Assembly: GCA_035222895.1 (NCBI GenBank)
Contig: JAVYIG010000592.1
Coordinates: forward strand, 1 to 64,000
Reading direction: 5' to 3'
Length of the DNA stretch: 64,000 bases
From: Strongylocentrotus droebachiensis
Lineage: Eukaryota > Echinodermata > Echinoidea > Camarodonta > Strongylocentrotidae
Numbering within the stretch: the first letter of the stretch is position 1; each line of letters opens with the position of its first letter. Positions 13,001-24,100 of this stretch are shown here, in pieces. The translations under genes were made by a program, and so were the position numbers. Below the pieces are notes generated by a model that saw nothing but the letters and a program-made list of their open reading frames with translations, was not told where the DNA came from and did no database searches.

Positions 13001-14514
13001 CACCCCCCGTGGCTACGTGCCTGTTAATAAGCGCGGCTTGTTCATCTGTCAATATTATACCAAAATAATCTAACGTTATTTGATAACTGTTTAATTGAGA
13101 ATCCTTTGAAATTAGAATTCGTTGCATTCTTTTGGGAGCCCAAAGTAAATGATGAATGAATCGGTTGCTTACCTGTAAAAGAAAACCTTTGCCTTGAAAG
13201 GATGAAATGCTCTGAAATCGACTTCAATGGCAAATTACAATGAACTGCATTTTGCACTTTTAAGCTTTAGATAATAAATGCACTTTTTCATGCATAACAT
13301 TGTTCTTGAGCCGACCTTCACAATGCATCACACATTTTATCAATATATTCGGCTTTATTTTATTATACGTCATAACATTTATATTGTAAAGAATGTTTTC
13401 TTGCCTGAATGCGGGCTATGCTGCATATCTACTTACGACTATTTTCTTTTAATGAACTGTCTTATAACGTTACGTCTCCGGTCTCCGTAAAATTGTTAAT
13501 ATCTTTTCAGTTCCTCCAGCGCGCGGCCTGCAACAGTAAACTCTCCTCAAAGTCAAAAAGTATAGCTTCTATATAAAATAGGGCAATTGTTAGCTATATA
13601 GTTAATAATACGTCGTAACATTTATATTGTACAGACTGTTTCCAAACCTAAATGCGGGCTATGCCTGCATGTCTGCTTCATGATGTTTTTTATGATGATT
13701 TTTTGTCTTATAAGCTTGCGCCTCTGTCTCCATTAGATTATAAATATCCATTCAGTTCCTTCAGTGCGCAGTCTGCAACCAGTCCACTTTCCTCGAAGTC
13801 AAAAAGTATAGCTTCTATATAAAATAGGGCAATGGTTAGCGAGTATTCTATTGGCTGAAGATAGTGTCAAGTGACACTCAACGATTTGTTATATACCCAG
13901 GGGGGGGGGGGGGGGGTACTCATAATTGGTTTGGACGGGGTTGTGCCGCTCAAGCCTCGAAACCCCTACCCATTGTTAGGGGTAATTTTTCTCGATAGAA
14001 GACCCATTTTCCTCAATTTTCGGGTGTTTTTCGGGTGTTTGCATGGCAAACACCCGAACATTTGGCAAAAACGGACCCATTTTTTTGGTATTTTTGTTAA
14101 ATGTGTAGGGATTTTTTTAATGAAAAAGTGACCCATGAGAGCGGCACACCCCCGTATGTCCTAATATGTGAGCACCCCCACGTACGTGGTGATTTAATTA
14201 TATTGTTGGCTTTATGATTAACTTACCACTATAGTTGTATTATTTTATTTCAAATAAAGAATATCAATCAAATATATCATGCACTGTTTGCGAGGCACCG
14301 GTAACATTACGGATTCTTTCCGGTGACAAGCATTGTTTATTTTGTTACTACTTTCACCGGGGCTGTGCCTCTCAGACGGAAAATTCCTGCTTTGCTTATT
14401 CCTCTCTCTTTTTTCCCCATAATTTTCAGGACCCTTGAGAACCTGTACTTTCGTCGAACCATTGGAAGCGTACCGATTGAGCGTCTACTCTGTGACATGT
14501 TCAAGTCATGTTAG
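4013..14514 (+). CDS. NR2E-class nuclear receptor, complete gene, six exons
   Basis: Ligand-dependent or orphan transcription factor of the NR2E group (TLX, PNR, Dsf, Fax-1, Hr83 relatives), acting in the nucleus. Six exons join in phase to 1839 nt, or 612 aa plus stop. A Ser/Thr/Pro-rich A/B region (1-195) precedes a two-zinc-finger DNA-binding domain (Cys196, 199, 213, 216; Cys232, 238, 248, 251). The NR2E C-terminal extension [13 protein letters not shown] is assembled only across the exon 1-2 junction. A linker of about 150 residues leads to the ligand-binding domain (about 420-612), with the KWARGMP..F..DQ..LLEESW signature and an AF-2 helix LLCDMF at 604-609. The ATG at 4013 is preceded by an in-frame TGA at 3989, so it is the likely start. 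Odd points: the P-box is CDGCR, where TLX and PNR have Ser at that position, and the D-box has five residues between its cysteines. Subfamily placement (possibly an Hr83/NR2E6-like branch) is uncertain; membership of NR2E is strong. Confidence 0.93.
5111..5200 (-). repeat. Old SINE body fragment
   Basis: The reverse complement reads TGGCAAGATAGTAATTAC, then TGCCACTCTTCACCCAGGTG and AATGGGCACC. This matches the body shared by the SINE copies at 24869-25144 and 56202-56415. The tRNA-like head is absent, so this is a diverged, truncated copy. Confidence 0.5.
7177..7280 (+). repeat. (GA)n microsatellite
   Basis: About 100 bp of interrupted GAGAGA with GGGAGGGAGGG interludes, inside NR2E intron 1. 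Confidence 0.95.
7990..8100 (+). repeat. (TTC)n microsatellite
   Basis: Long TTC array within a broader pyrimidine-rich stretch (about 7870-8130). It produces open frames of poly-Leu or poly-Glu that are not genes. Confidence 0.95.
9840..10318 (+). repeat. Pyrimidine tract of about 480 bp at the exon 2 acceptor
   Basis: Nearly uninterrupted C/T sequence with blocks of (CT)n and (TTCT)n, ending at the CACACCAG acceptor of NR2E exon 2. It acts as an enormously extended polypyrimidine tract. The Leu/Ser-rich frame running through it joins exon 2 only by accident. Confidence 0.9.
10319..10693 (+). CDS. NR2E receptor exon 2: C-terminal extension and hinge
   Basis: Starts after CACACCAG and completes codon 265 to give the NR2E signature [10 protein letters not shown]. 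It then encodes a His/Pro/Ser-rich hinge to residue 389, ending GATA|GTAAGG in phase 1. A second donor 42 nt upstream (after 10651, GTACCT) has the same phase and could give an isoform 14 residues shorter. Confidence 0.9.
10881..11141 (+). CDS. NR2E receptor exon 3: start of ligand-binding domain
   Basis: Acceptor TTGTTTTTCAG; residues 390-476. Contains helices 3-5 with the nuclear-receptor signature around Trp436 and the block [19 protein letters not shown], very close to PNR and TLX. Ends TGCG|GTATGC in phase 1. Confidence 0.93.
11142..12184 (+). other. NR2E intron 3
   Basis: 1.04-kb intron. I see no exon on either strand and no clear mobile element. Around 11925-12150 two similar segments mentioning GGCGGATCCAGG and GAAATCCACCCCTGA face each other and may be the ends of an old foldback element. 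Confidence 0.5.
12185..12352 (+). CDS. NR2E receptor exon 4: mid ligand-binding domain
   Basis: Acceptor TTGATTTACAG; residues 477-532. Encodes [12 protein letters not shown] and [20 protein letters not shown], the expected helix 6-8 region including the conserved D..E(F/Y)ACLKA block of NR2 receptors. Ends CCAG|GTATAT in phase 1. No other frame is open throughout. Confidence 0.93.
12505..12661 (+). CDS. NR2E receptor exon 5: helices 8-10
   Basis: Acceptor TTTTAATAG; residues 533-584. Encodes the [12 protein letters not shown] and [14 protein letters not shown] blocks; the latter is the helix 10 dimerisation segment typical of NR2 receptors. Ends CCAA|GTAAGT in phase 2. Confidence 0.93.
12868..13023. 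mobile_element. hAT-like MITE with 8-bp target duplication
   Basis: 156 bp with inverted termini CAGGCACGTAGCCA and TGGCTACGTGCCTG. It is flanked by ATAATAAG (left) and TTAATAAG (right), an 8-bp duplication with one mismatch. CAG-starting termini plus an 8-bp duplication are characteristic of hAT transposons. It has no coding capacity. Confidence 0.75.
13368..13850 (+). repeat. Two-copy tandem duplication, unit about 245 bp
   Basis: A first unit (about 13368-13606) and a second (about 13611-13850) share AACATTTATATTGTA, AATGCGGGCTATG, TTCAGTTCC and TATAGCTTCTATATAAAATA in the same order, with roughly 80-85% identity by eye. It resides wholly within the intron. Confidence 0.8.
13898..14179. 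mobile_element. Poly-G-edged foldback element
   Basis: Begins with about 17 G residues, then TACTCATAATTGG and GTGCCGCTC. It ends with GAGCGGCAC, ATATGTGAGCACCCCC, so the ends are imperfect inverted repeats of each other. An internal hairpin surrounds TTCGGGTGTTTGCATGGCAA. No target duplication was found and it does not code. Confidence 0.6.
14430..14514 (+). CDS. NR2E receptor exon 6: AF-2 helix and stop
   Basis: Acceptor CATAATTTTCAG; residues 585-612. Encodes [20 protein letters not shown] followed by CDMFKSC and TAG. The (I/T)IG.VPI.RLL.DM(F/Y)KS ending is the classic NR2E C-terminus. Confidence 0.95.
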
Positions 14515-16530
14515 CAAGTCTCTGTGAAACACCATCGCAACTACTTTCGAGAAATCATCCTGACGTGTGACGTAATCCGAACATGATTTTTATGGGATTG
14601 CTCTTGAATTATTTTTGTTGTTGTTAGTAGTTGCATGCGATCATGTTGTAAGGAAAGTATAAACTTCCTGTCGGTCATTCAAAAGAAAATTTAAGTCTTA
14701 TCAGCAAATCGGAGAAAAAAAAATTGGTGCACATGTTCTTGCTGTTGTTTTTGCTTGTTGACTCTGGGAACTCCTGTGACCCAAATTCAACTCAAATTAA
14801 ACCGACGCTTTAAAAACGCAGGGAGTTAGTATGAGGTCTACATTTTCATGTGTTATACGTGATTTTAGATCAGGGGTCGGGTTAAACTGAATTAATGAAT
14901 ACGGACCACTGAAATTAAGTTCTTGTATTTTTGTTGATAGCTTGTCGACAATTTGGTCCGATACGATTAAGATACATCAACCCCCTCCCCCCAATCAAAA
15001 TGGTCTAGGGGGGGGGGGGGGGGGGGAGTTAGCAGTCCTAGCCATTGTTGACCGAGGATTGAGGTACATATTATTAAGGAGAGAGAAAATAAATTAACCA
15101 GCTTCTTTTTTTTTGCTTCTCTTTGTTATCTCTCTCCCAGCCCCCACCCCCTCTCTCTCCTCCTCCTTTCCTTGTCACTTTCTTTCTATTCCCACTTTCT
15201 CCCTCTCAATCTTTCCGACCCTCTCTTTGTTCTCTCCTTCTTGCACACTAACCTTATTTTCACGTTCATTTTATTCCCCCCTCCCCCTCTCTCTTTCTCC
15301 ATTGCATACCAAGAAAGGACTTTATTCAGAGTATGATGTGTCTGCAAGCTTCCATTTGCATTTGTATTCAAAAGTATGCTTCGTGAAACTTTCTTCTTCA
15401 TGTCAAAATTTTCTTCCAAAATACTTTCATTATGTAAATAAATATGAATCTAATACGAACAATGTCATGGTTATGTATGATTATATTATATCATTTGAGT
15501 TTCATGATTAATGTGTAATATGTGTATGTAACAATAGGCCCCTATCTCTGTCTGTCTGTCTGTCTCACTGTCTCTCTTTCTCTCACTGAAACGGTAAAAA
15601 CGAATCAAATATATACCGACTCAAATGTTTGATATTTATTTGTATTTTGAATGTGTGTAGCGCACTGGTTTCATGATTACAGATATATACATGCAAATAA
15701 AGAATTGTTTTTTAATCTGTTTACTTTAGTAAACTACGACCAAGAAAATGTCCATTTTAGAACTTAATGACAAAATTATTTGCTTTCTACACATGTATGC
15801 AGCTCCTTTCTGAAAAGTACATGTATATACCAAAAATAAAATGCACTTATCTTCCATGTATGACGGTTCGCCAAATTTCTTTATGATAAAAAACAAAACA
15901 TATACGTTAGTGTTTATTTATGATTATAATCATTATATTTAAAGAGCTAATATATTTTTGTTTCACATTCCTTCGTAATATTACAATTATTCATTCACAT
16001 GATGCCATAACATGATGCCATAACCAAAAAAAATATCAATTTAACACACTTTGTAAACTGAGCAGCACACACAGATAGAACAGGATATATACTTTATACC
16101 AAATCTTACAAACAAAAAGTAAAAGCTGAAGCCACATTATCTATACGTAACACTTTCACAAAAATTATACGCAAGAATTATAAATTAAAAACAAGAATAA
16201 GGATTTTCAGTATCACAAGATTCAAATTCACAATACACAAAATGCCCAAAAGCAATTTAAAAGAATAATATCAAAGAAGAACACCAGCAGTATAATATTT
16301 TTAAAGTAATAAATAGTGTAATTCTTCAGCAACAATTCAAGTGAAATGTCATTTGTTTATTTAAAATTGCAATGAGACACTTCCTCTATAAGTTAACTAT
16401 AAAGGCTATGAGCATCTTCACAGCACAATCAACCTCTTTTGAACAACTCCATGCCTTCATGTTGCATCTTAATCAATTATCTGAATACACTTTATATTAT
16501 TTTAGAGAAATAGGAACATAACTCCACACA

Positions 16531-16683
16531 TGGGCTCCCATTTCACAAAACTTGTCATCAGTGACAAATAACAGTTTTTGTTATTTAGCTAGTGAAATCC
16601 TTGCTTCTGATTGGTTATCAGCAGATTTGAAACTGATTTTGTAATTTGTCATTGAAACAAGGCTTTGTGAAACAGGTCCCCAA
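16531..16683. mobile_element. Foldback MITE, TTTCACAAA family
   Basis: Ends GGGCTCCCATTTCACAAAAC and GCTTTGTGAAACAGGTCCCC are imperfect inverted repeats. Internal TTGTCATCAGTGACAAAT and CTGATTGGTTATCAGCAGAT recur in the copy at 27191-27339, confirming a dispersed family. No ORF. Confidence 0.7.
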
Positions 16684-18006
16684 AGGCAACGTGTATGTAT
16701 ACAACTTGCTAAAAACATGTTACTTTGCTTGCAAATAATAACAAGATCCATATGTCTATTTCAGCCGTCATTCAGAATTGCAAGGTGATAATCATTTCAA
16801 ATAAATTGATCTTTCATGGAAATTAGAAAGATATCTACCAACACATTGATAAACCTTATGGTACCTATATCTCAGTTGTATAAGGTATTTGTTTCTTTTC
16901 AGAGAATGTTTAGAAAATACATAAATATAGTTGACCCATATAGTAATCACTTATTACAAAAACACACTTTTTCCTTTTACTGGATGGGGAAAACAAAGCA
17001 AGGTGATAGTTATAAGGAAGGGTAGATATTGCATTGAAAAATATCAAAATACATTAAAAAAACACTCTTTACATATTTACAAAGTCATTCAGCATACAAG
17101 GTGTGTAATATGAAAGCACAAGTGTTAGTTGTCATTAAGAATCCAGGATATATACTAATATGGCCACATATTTTCCATGAAAAAAAGTTATCAGTACTAA
17201 TGTTTGACAAGCAGCAATATACATATATACATAAAATGTAAAATTTCAACTATTCACATGTATTTTACAAAAGTTGTTTTTTATTTGCAATTACTATTCT
17301 ACAATAAACAAGATAAATATGAAATTAATCAAAGAACATTTCCTTCATGAAATGAAAAGGAATTATCAATATCACATCAAAAAAATTCTTCAGGTGTTTA
17401 TGTTTCAACAAAACAAAGCTGAAGTAACTTACATTCCATATTTCCATTACTTGCAGACTACCAGCATGCTATCAGAATCTATCTAAAAAATACACATTTA
17501 AGTCTTTTTTTTTCCTTCAACAATCGCGATCTCACCGGAAGTGATGATCAAAAAATGATTTTAATTCTCAGGTGGAATGGGAACATAAGCATATCATCTG
17601 CTGACAACCGACAGCTGGATTTTACCTACCTTGCCAATTCTTGTACAATACATAAAACCAGAAGGGTATTGATAGCCTGTTAACTGTTAAGTTTTAACAT
17701 TCTCTTGGCTGAAAAATTACTTTTTACTCCTCCAAGACAACATGAAATATGTCAAAAATAAGATTTAACTTTTATTTTGAATCATTAATTGACAATCAAG
17801 TCAGTTGTTTCTACTTTAAAGAGAGCAAAATTTGCAGATTTTTTCAAAACAAATATTGCATAATTTTTTCTTAATATCCTTTAAAAAATGTCTGCATGAT
17901 ATCAGCCTATGAGTAAATGGCAAGAAAAAAAAAAGAATTCCAGAAATAAAGAATTCATCAAAATCACCATCTCTTACTTATGCTCTCAGTGGTATATATT
18001 TTGCAT

Positions 18007-18200
18007 GAGACGCGATGGCTCAGTGGTAGAACAGTGGTCTCGTAACCAGGAGGTCCTGGGTTTGAAACAAAGTTGATGCGTTTGTGCCCTTTGGTAAGGC
18101 ATTACTCCTCATGAATCATGTCTCTAACTCAATGGAAATACAAGTACAGAATTCAATCTGTCTAACCATGGACCCTACCATGGTCAAACACCCTGAAATA
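18007..18200 (+). mobile_element. tRNA-derived SINE, Thr-like head
   Basis: The head has an A-box-like segment TGGCTCAGTGG and a B-box-like segment GGGTTTGAAAC, with a CGT-type anticodon region TCTCGTAA. The body contains GTGCCCTTTGGTAAGGCATT, shared with the copies at 36381 and 58081. The acceptor stem does not pair, so it is a retroposon and not a tRNA gene. Confidence 0.75.
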
Positions 18201-18986
18201 TGGCTATTTATTTAAACCTCTCTTATACTGATTACCATTACATAGCATGATAGCAGATAGCTATTGTGGAATGAAACAATTATATAACTGAAAAAAGTTT
18301 TTTGTTAAATAATAAGCCGTTTTATCACAGAATGATTGTTTGTGTAATGACCCCCATACCACTTTCTCATCTTAACTTTTTTCACTCAATCAGTGAAAAT
18401 CACACAAAATGAAACATGCATGTATTATTTCACTAGAATCTGTCAATTACAAACTTAAAATTTCTTTTAAAATCACATCTAATTGGCATCATTGCTTTAA
18501 AAATATTACTTTTACACATTTTTAGTGACAAGTGAATTAACCAAGACCAAACAATTAGTAAAAAAGGACTGCAAAATAAAAAAAGTCCCTGAATTCTACA
18601 TAATGTGATTGCAAATGCAGTGTTAGCACCAGGTGTTTGAAGTAGCATACAAGCAAACACTGAACATAACACTTAAACACTTATGATGTAAAAATGACCT
18701 AACATGTAAGTAGAAAATATGGTGTAAATACACCAATAGTTCTAGTGAGTAATTCAAGATTGATCGTTCACTCTACCCGCATGCTCAGCAAGTATACCGT
18801 AGTACAGGTGGAACAGGGGATGTATGGTTTCAACTCCTATCTGAGGGACTGGGTCTATTGTGAATGAATGCCGTATCCAAGGACACTAGCACCCTGCCTT
18901 CGTCTAAAACAAGATTTACCATGGACACCATCTGAATACTCCCCAAGTCTTATCATCTCATAAACAAATATTCATCTTGATGTACA

Positions 18987-19172
18987 TTAAAGCCAGTCTG
19001 CACTAGTTTGGCCAGGGGGGATTAGACCTCTCTGCAAGGTCACTGACAGGTAATTATCTCATCAAATCAGCTCTCAGTTAACATAAGAAAAGGGGGACCA
19101 ACAGGCATCGATTGGGCATTGTTTGCTATATAGAGGGCGCAAGTAGCTATAAGTAGTGCAGTGGGGCTTTAA
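18987..19172 (+). mobile_element. TTAA-flanked MITE, copy 1
   Basis: Flanked by TTAA on both sides, with inner termini AGCCAGTCTGCACTAG and CTGCACTACTTATAG (reverse complement) both beginning AGCC. Nearly the same sequence recurs at 51490-51685 and, inverted, at 49908-50113. TTAA duplication is the mark of piggyBac-type transposition. Confidence 0.75.
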
Positions 19173-19589
19173 GCTATAAAAATTAATTAGCTCAAATTGA
19201 AATGATGAATGTGTAGTGATGGCCTATTTCATCATTCAGTCTACTACGAATCATACTTGTCACATCAGAATGAGATAGATGTGTCTGAATTGGAACATGA
19301 GAAAAAGATGACAAATATGAAAACTGTAAATATCTACATTCCATTATTTGAAAAAGCAGAAGAAAGCTTGACGAATAAATTGTTTGCAGATTTTATTTGA
19401 CATGTTTTGTCTGAGGTGCGCCTCTTCTTAAGATTTGAAAGCTAATACCTGTACTTACTTGAAGAATAGGAAATAGATCATATGAATAATTATGGTATAA
19501 AAATAAATAAGATTTTACCAGTTTCTGCCTCATTCTGATGTGATAGGTCACAAGTACCATCAAATCTAGATGAAGAAATCTATACAAAT

Positions 19590-19781
19590 CTAGTACACAA
19601 GTTTGAATCTATTGGAATCCAATACCAGAAATTCCATAGTGTTGCTTGACTTCTGTTTGAATGCTTCAGCGATGACCCTGGTTGACTGAGAATGAGAGAG
19701 GTCATGGAGAGGTCGACCGTTGACCTTTAGGATCACATGACCAACTTTCAGGTTGCTGCTCTGGTAGGCCGATCCTCCATT
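19590..19781 (-). CDS. WHRN: Whirlin exon 14: end of PDZ3 and stop
   Basis: Acceptor CACTTTGTCAG; residues 1141-1203, ending LVLDSNRFKLVY then TAG. Contains SSNLKVGHVILKVNG and the helix region STRVIAEAFK, matching the vertebrate PDZ3 end almost block for block. The final residues differ from the vertebrate tail. Confidence 0.95.
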   Translation of the reverse strand, partial: NGGSAYQSSNLKVGHVILKVNGRPLHDLSHSQSTRVIAEAFKQKSSNTMEFLVLDSNRFKLVY

Positions 19782-20768
19782 CTGACAAAGTGAATAAAAA
19801 CGTTTCTGTTAGCTTCTTCTGAAGTTTGAGAGCATCTTTTTTGAGCTAGAAGGGTGTTAACTCATATACTTTAATACAGAGTTAACACCTTTCTTGCTCT
19901 GAACAGATGAAAAATGGCAACTATTTATTAAATAATGTGAGAAAAATGAAAACTGAACTGATTCATTGTGACATGTCACGTCACTGGGCAATGCTAAACA
20001 GTAAAGAAAGCAAACTGTCCCATACAGAGAACAAGAAGCTGCTGTGCCAAAACAACAGGCAGACATAGAAAACTTCTAGAGGATGTGTCTACAGGCTTTG
20101 TCTACGCCTAAATGTGACTGAATACCCTTCATTAGGCCTAAAAAAAGATGTTGTATTGCCCTTTAGGTGGCAAAACATGGGTGGGTCGGTCCATCTCCAT
20201 CTTTAGTCTGATATTTCTCAGTTTTCTAAAAAAAATTAAAAACAAAAAATACAATACAACATACTTAGCCTAACAGAACAGGAGAGATGACTGATCAGAT
20301 GGAAAACTCACCTGGACTTTGATAATCTTTGGCAAAGGTTGTCTGGTCCCAGAGCCCCCTTCTACAGCTAGGCCAAGGTTAGACTGGGTTTTCTTGACAA
20401 GGATTGCCTCACAGTATGGAGGTCTGTCCAGTCGTGTGTTTACAATGATGTCTGGGGTTGGCTTGTCAGGGGTGTATGAGCCCTGTGGAATGTAGACAGG
20501 AAAGTTGGATCAATGATAATTGTGTGAGCAGACAAGGTATGCTGAAATGTAAGTGAGGTCATCATTATTATTGTCACCAAGCTCTCCATAACTTTTCTCA
20601 TAATCTTTATTCTATTTCTTCATCCTCCTCGTCCTTCTCCTACCCAACATCATTGCTACCACCACCATCATCATCATCATCATCACCATCACCACCATCA
20701 TCACCATCATCATCACCATCATCATCACCACCATCATCACCATCATCATCACCATCATCATCACCATC

Positions 20769-20799
<31 letters not shown>

Positions 20800-20801
20800 C
20801 C

Positions 20802-20833
<32 letters not shown>

Positions 20834-21044
20834 TAACACCACCATCATCATCATCATCACCATTATCACCACCACCATCATCATCACCACCATCATCATC
20901 ATCAACATCATCATCATCATCAACATCATCATCATATCATCATCATCACCACCATCATCATCATCAACATCATATCATCATCATCATCACCATTATCACC
21001 ACCACCACCACTATCATCATCACCACCACCACCATCATCATCAC

Positions 21045-21109
<65 letters not shown>

Positions 21110-24100
21110 CCATCACCCCCACCACCATCATCATTATCAACATCATACAGTCTTTTGAGAGCCAGGATATTAACTCATACGTTTTCCCACAGATTTGATT
21201 CCATTCTGGCTCTCAGGTGATGATATTATTTCTTTGATTAACATCTCAGCATTTTCATTATCTCAAATATTTATTTCTTGCAATAACACCTATAAATCAT
21301 ATTGTATTCCCATCCAGCTTATTAAAGTGTATATCTGGAGTTCAATATAAAATATTTGTAAATAATTCCACAGGAACATGATTTGACACTAGTCATCTAC
21401 AAAATGAAACAAAGCCACCTGACTAACCTGAGGTTTAAATGTGCTCATATTACTCATCGGAGCACGGAGGGTAGCGGCCAAAGGAAATGATGATGGATTG
21501 GGGAGCACCACCTCATCCTCGTCTTCATCCTCCGTCTCAAACCCTGGTGGCGGAGGAGGGGGCGTGGTAGGTGGAAGAGGGGGTGCATCATCTGGGAATC
21601 TATTAACTGGAGGGGAGGGCAGCGGGGGTGGCAGATCAAAAGGTGCTGCTGAGAGGAAATCCAAAGGGGGCGGTGGTAAGGGCAGGTCCTCAACGGATTG
21701 ATATGGTGATGACTGTGAAGGATTTGAAGATTGGTTAGAATTGTCTTTTGCAGAAGGTGGGGGAGGGGGAGGCAAGATGGGACGTGTTCGCCCTCCACCA
21801 TTGCCTGCACCTCTTTGTGATGATGATGAGGATGATGATGAGAGCCTCCTGTTTGATGTTGTTTTGGAAGATGTTGTTGGAGAATGAGGTGATGTTGGTG
21901 TACTCTTCCTAAGTTCATACAGGGTGTCGCTGGCTTTCTTGGTCTGGTCAATGCTACGTCTCTGGTCTTTCGGTGTGTGCTGATGTACAAAAATAGAAGA
22001 GAATGGTGCATAATTAATATCAAGCTAACATAGTCCCAATTTAAGTAAAACTACAACTGATCTATTTGTGTTAGATATCATCTCTACATATAATTATAAT
22101 AACATACCTTATATATTATCATTACAATAATAATAATTTATCATACTTAACAATATCTTCCAGTTTGCCTGATTATACGCAACTTGCTCAATACATTGAT
22201 TTTCTAAAATCCAAAGATACACAGGTATATATGGATAGAATCAAACTCTTTCCTTAACCATTGGCGATTTTAGTAGTCCCACACTAGCAACAGGTCATGA
22301 TTTAGAACGCCATTTCTAGAATAAACCTCAAGATAAGATAAGATGGTACGGAGATGTTTGGTCCGGTTTCTTTACTTACATGAGTGGGATCACTTATCCT
22401 CCTTGGAATACCATGCTCACTTCCACTATTCTGTCTGCTAATCAGTTCTCCAATCTAAGAGAACGAAAGAGATTAATAAACATCTATACAATAAAAAGTC
22501 ACCAGTCATTTCAACAACATGTGTTCATATCCCACCGCTGCCACCATGTCAGTAATGAAAGATACATGGGTCATTTCTATGACACAGATTCATATTAGCA
22601 AATTTGATTTGGATAACAAAAAGAATGTATCTGTTTTTTGACACCCAGGCTGAACATTGACAAAAAAAATTGATCATGTTAATTGTTTTGCCACTAGAAG
22701 GTGACTTGATAGGCATCCATACCACAAAGCGATCATAAATCTAATTGATTTTCAGCTCTTGATCGTTTTTCTTTCTACTTTAAAATTGATTGAATAGTAG
22801 GGACTTTGCTACAGCTTTAATTTATGAGGATGTTATGCTAGTTATTACATATAATAGAAATTGCATGAATCCATTACTGAGGCTTAAAAAAAAGAAAAAT
22901 TAACTTTAAATTGAATTGAATAACATTCATGGATAAACTGGAAAAGAATCCACCTACCACTGAAGCAGAGCCCTCTGTTGACACACTGTCCAAGCTCATC
23001 CTTCTCTGTCTGCTTCCTGACCTTTCACTATGGCGATCACTTGCCTCATCCTTGGTTTGGGACGAGGACATTTCTCTCTTCTCCTCCTGTACTCTACTTG
23101 GGGAGGGCTCTTGGCTGCTGTCTGGGGAGCGGGGACTCTCTTCTGAAGACCGGGGACTGAAATCTGTGTCACTGGTCATATTGTGGTAGCGGTCATTGGA
23201 ATCTGACATCTTGTATCTTCAAAGATATATACAAATAAAGAAAATGAAGCCCATGTTGATATGATAAATGTTATGATCTTTGTAGACTGTCTATTTTGCA
23301 GTGAATAATGACATAAAATTAAAATTATCAGACATTGAATGAATGGCTCGTTTAAGATTCTTAAAATATGACCGAAATACAATCTTTTGACCAATTATGT
23401 CTCTCTCTTCAAAAATTTTTCAGTCTCTTTCCAAAGTCCCATTTTATATCTACATAATTAAGAAAAATATATAACATGTCAGGTACATTTCACATCATTG
23501 TTATAATTTTCATTTGACCAATTAAGAGCACACAGAAAAGTACAAGAGCATATATCAAGATCATATGGGGTGAAACATAAGATGTCACATACTGGCCAAA
23601 ATTATTGATCCTGAGAAGTTGATGTGCAAAACTGACACTTAGTTTATTAATTAAAAATGAATTAATAAAAATTTAAAAATCAATTTCTGAATAAGCTAAC
23701 CCACCTTTCAAGGTTGGCCAGACTGTGCAACCCGTTGGTCAGGTTCACATCCACACCACTATCCTCACTGGGGCTTTTGGTTCCTATATACATGGACTCC
23801 AACCCAGGTAGGATCACCCCTCTGCCGCTAGTGGAAGGTTCCTGGTTGACATGATTGTGGTGGTGCACATCCACAGTTACATGCTTGAGGTTGGGAGAGT
23901 CGAATCCATTGGTAGGGTTGAAGAGGGAAGAGGATTTGAGGATGGAGGGGGAGGAGCGATTTATAAGAGTTTTGTTCTTGTTTGGGGTGATGGTGTTGTT
24001 GTTGCTGCTTGGTGAGCCAATAGCATAATCCTGAACATGAAAAGAAGATAAAAGTGGTACAAAAGGGAAATTAAAAAAATAAAAATTATTGAAACCTTAT

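Larger units (their letters stand above)
12662..14429 (+). other. NR2E intron 5, three repeat structures
   Basis: 1.77-kb intron holding a hAT-like MITE (12868-13023), a tandem duplication of about 245 bp (13368-13850) and a poly-G-edged foldback (13898-14179). No coding exon is seen. Short ORFs here are produced by the repeats. Confidence 0.8.
14515..19589. other. Convergent intergenic region
   Basis: Between the stop codons of the plus-strand receptor and the minus-strand whirlin gene. AATAAA signals for the receptor occur at 15088-15093 and near 15437. A poly-G run sits near 15008-15027 and CT-rich DNA near 15110-15300. From about 15.8 to 17.6 kb the DNA is plain, AT-rich and almost repeat-free, which would suit a long 3' UTR of whirlin; a minus-strand AATAAA lies near 15912. 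Elements recognised are a foldback MITE at 16531, a SINE at 18007 and a TTAA MITE at 18987. No coding exon was found. Confidence 0.6.

Noticed and set aside
20612-21198. Ser/Pro, His/Ile and poly-Met frames
   Set aside because: Produced by the ATC/ACC array in whirlin intron 12.
21454-22023. 189-codon frame overlapping whirlin exon 12
   Set aside because: It is an out-of-phase shadow; the phase-correct frame gives the proline-rich linker and joins exons 11 and 13.
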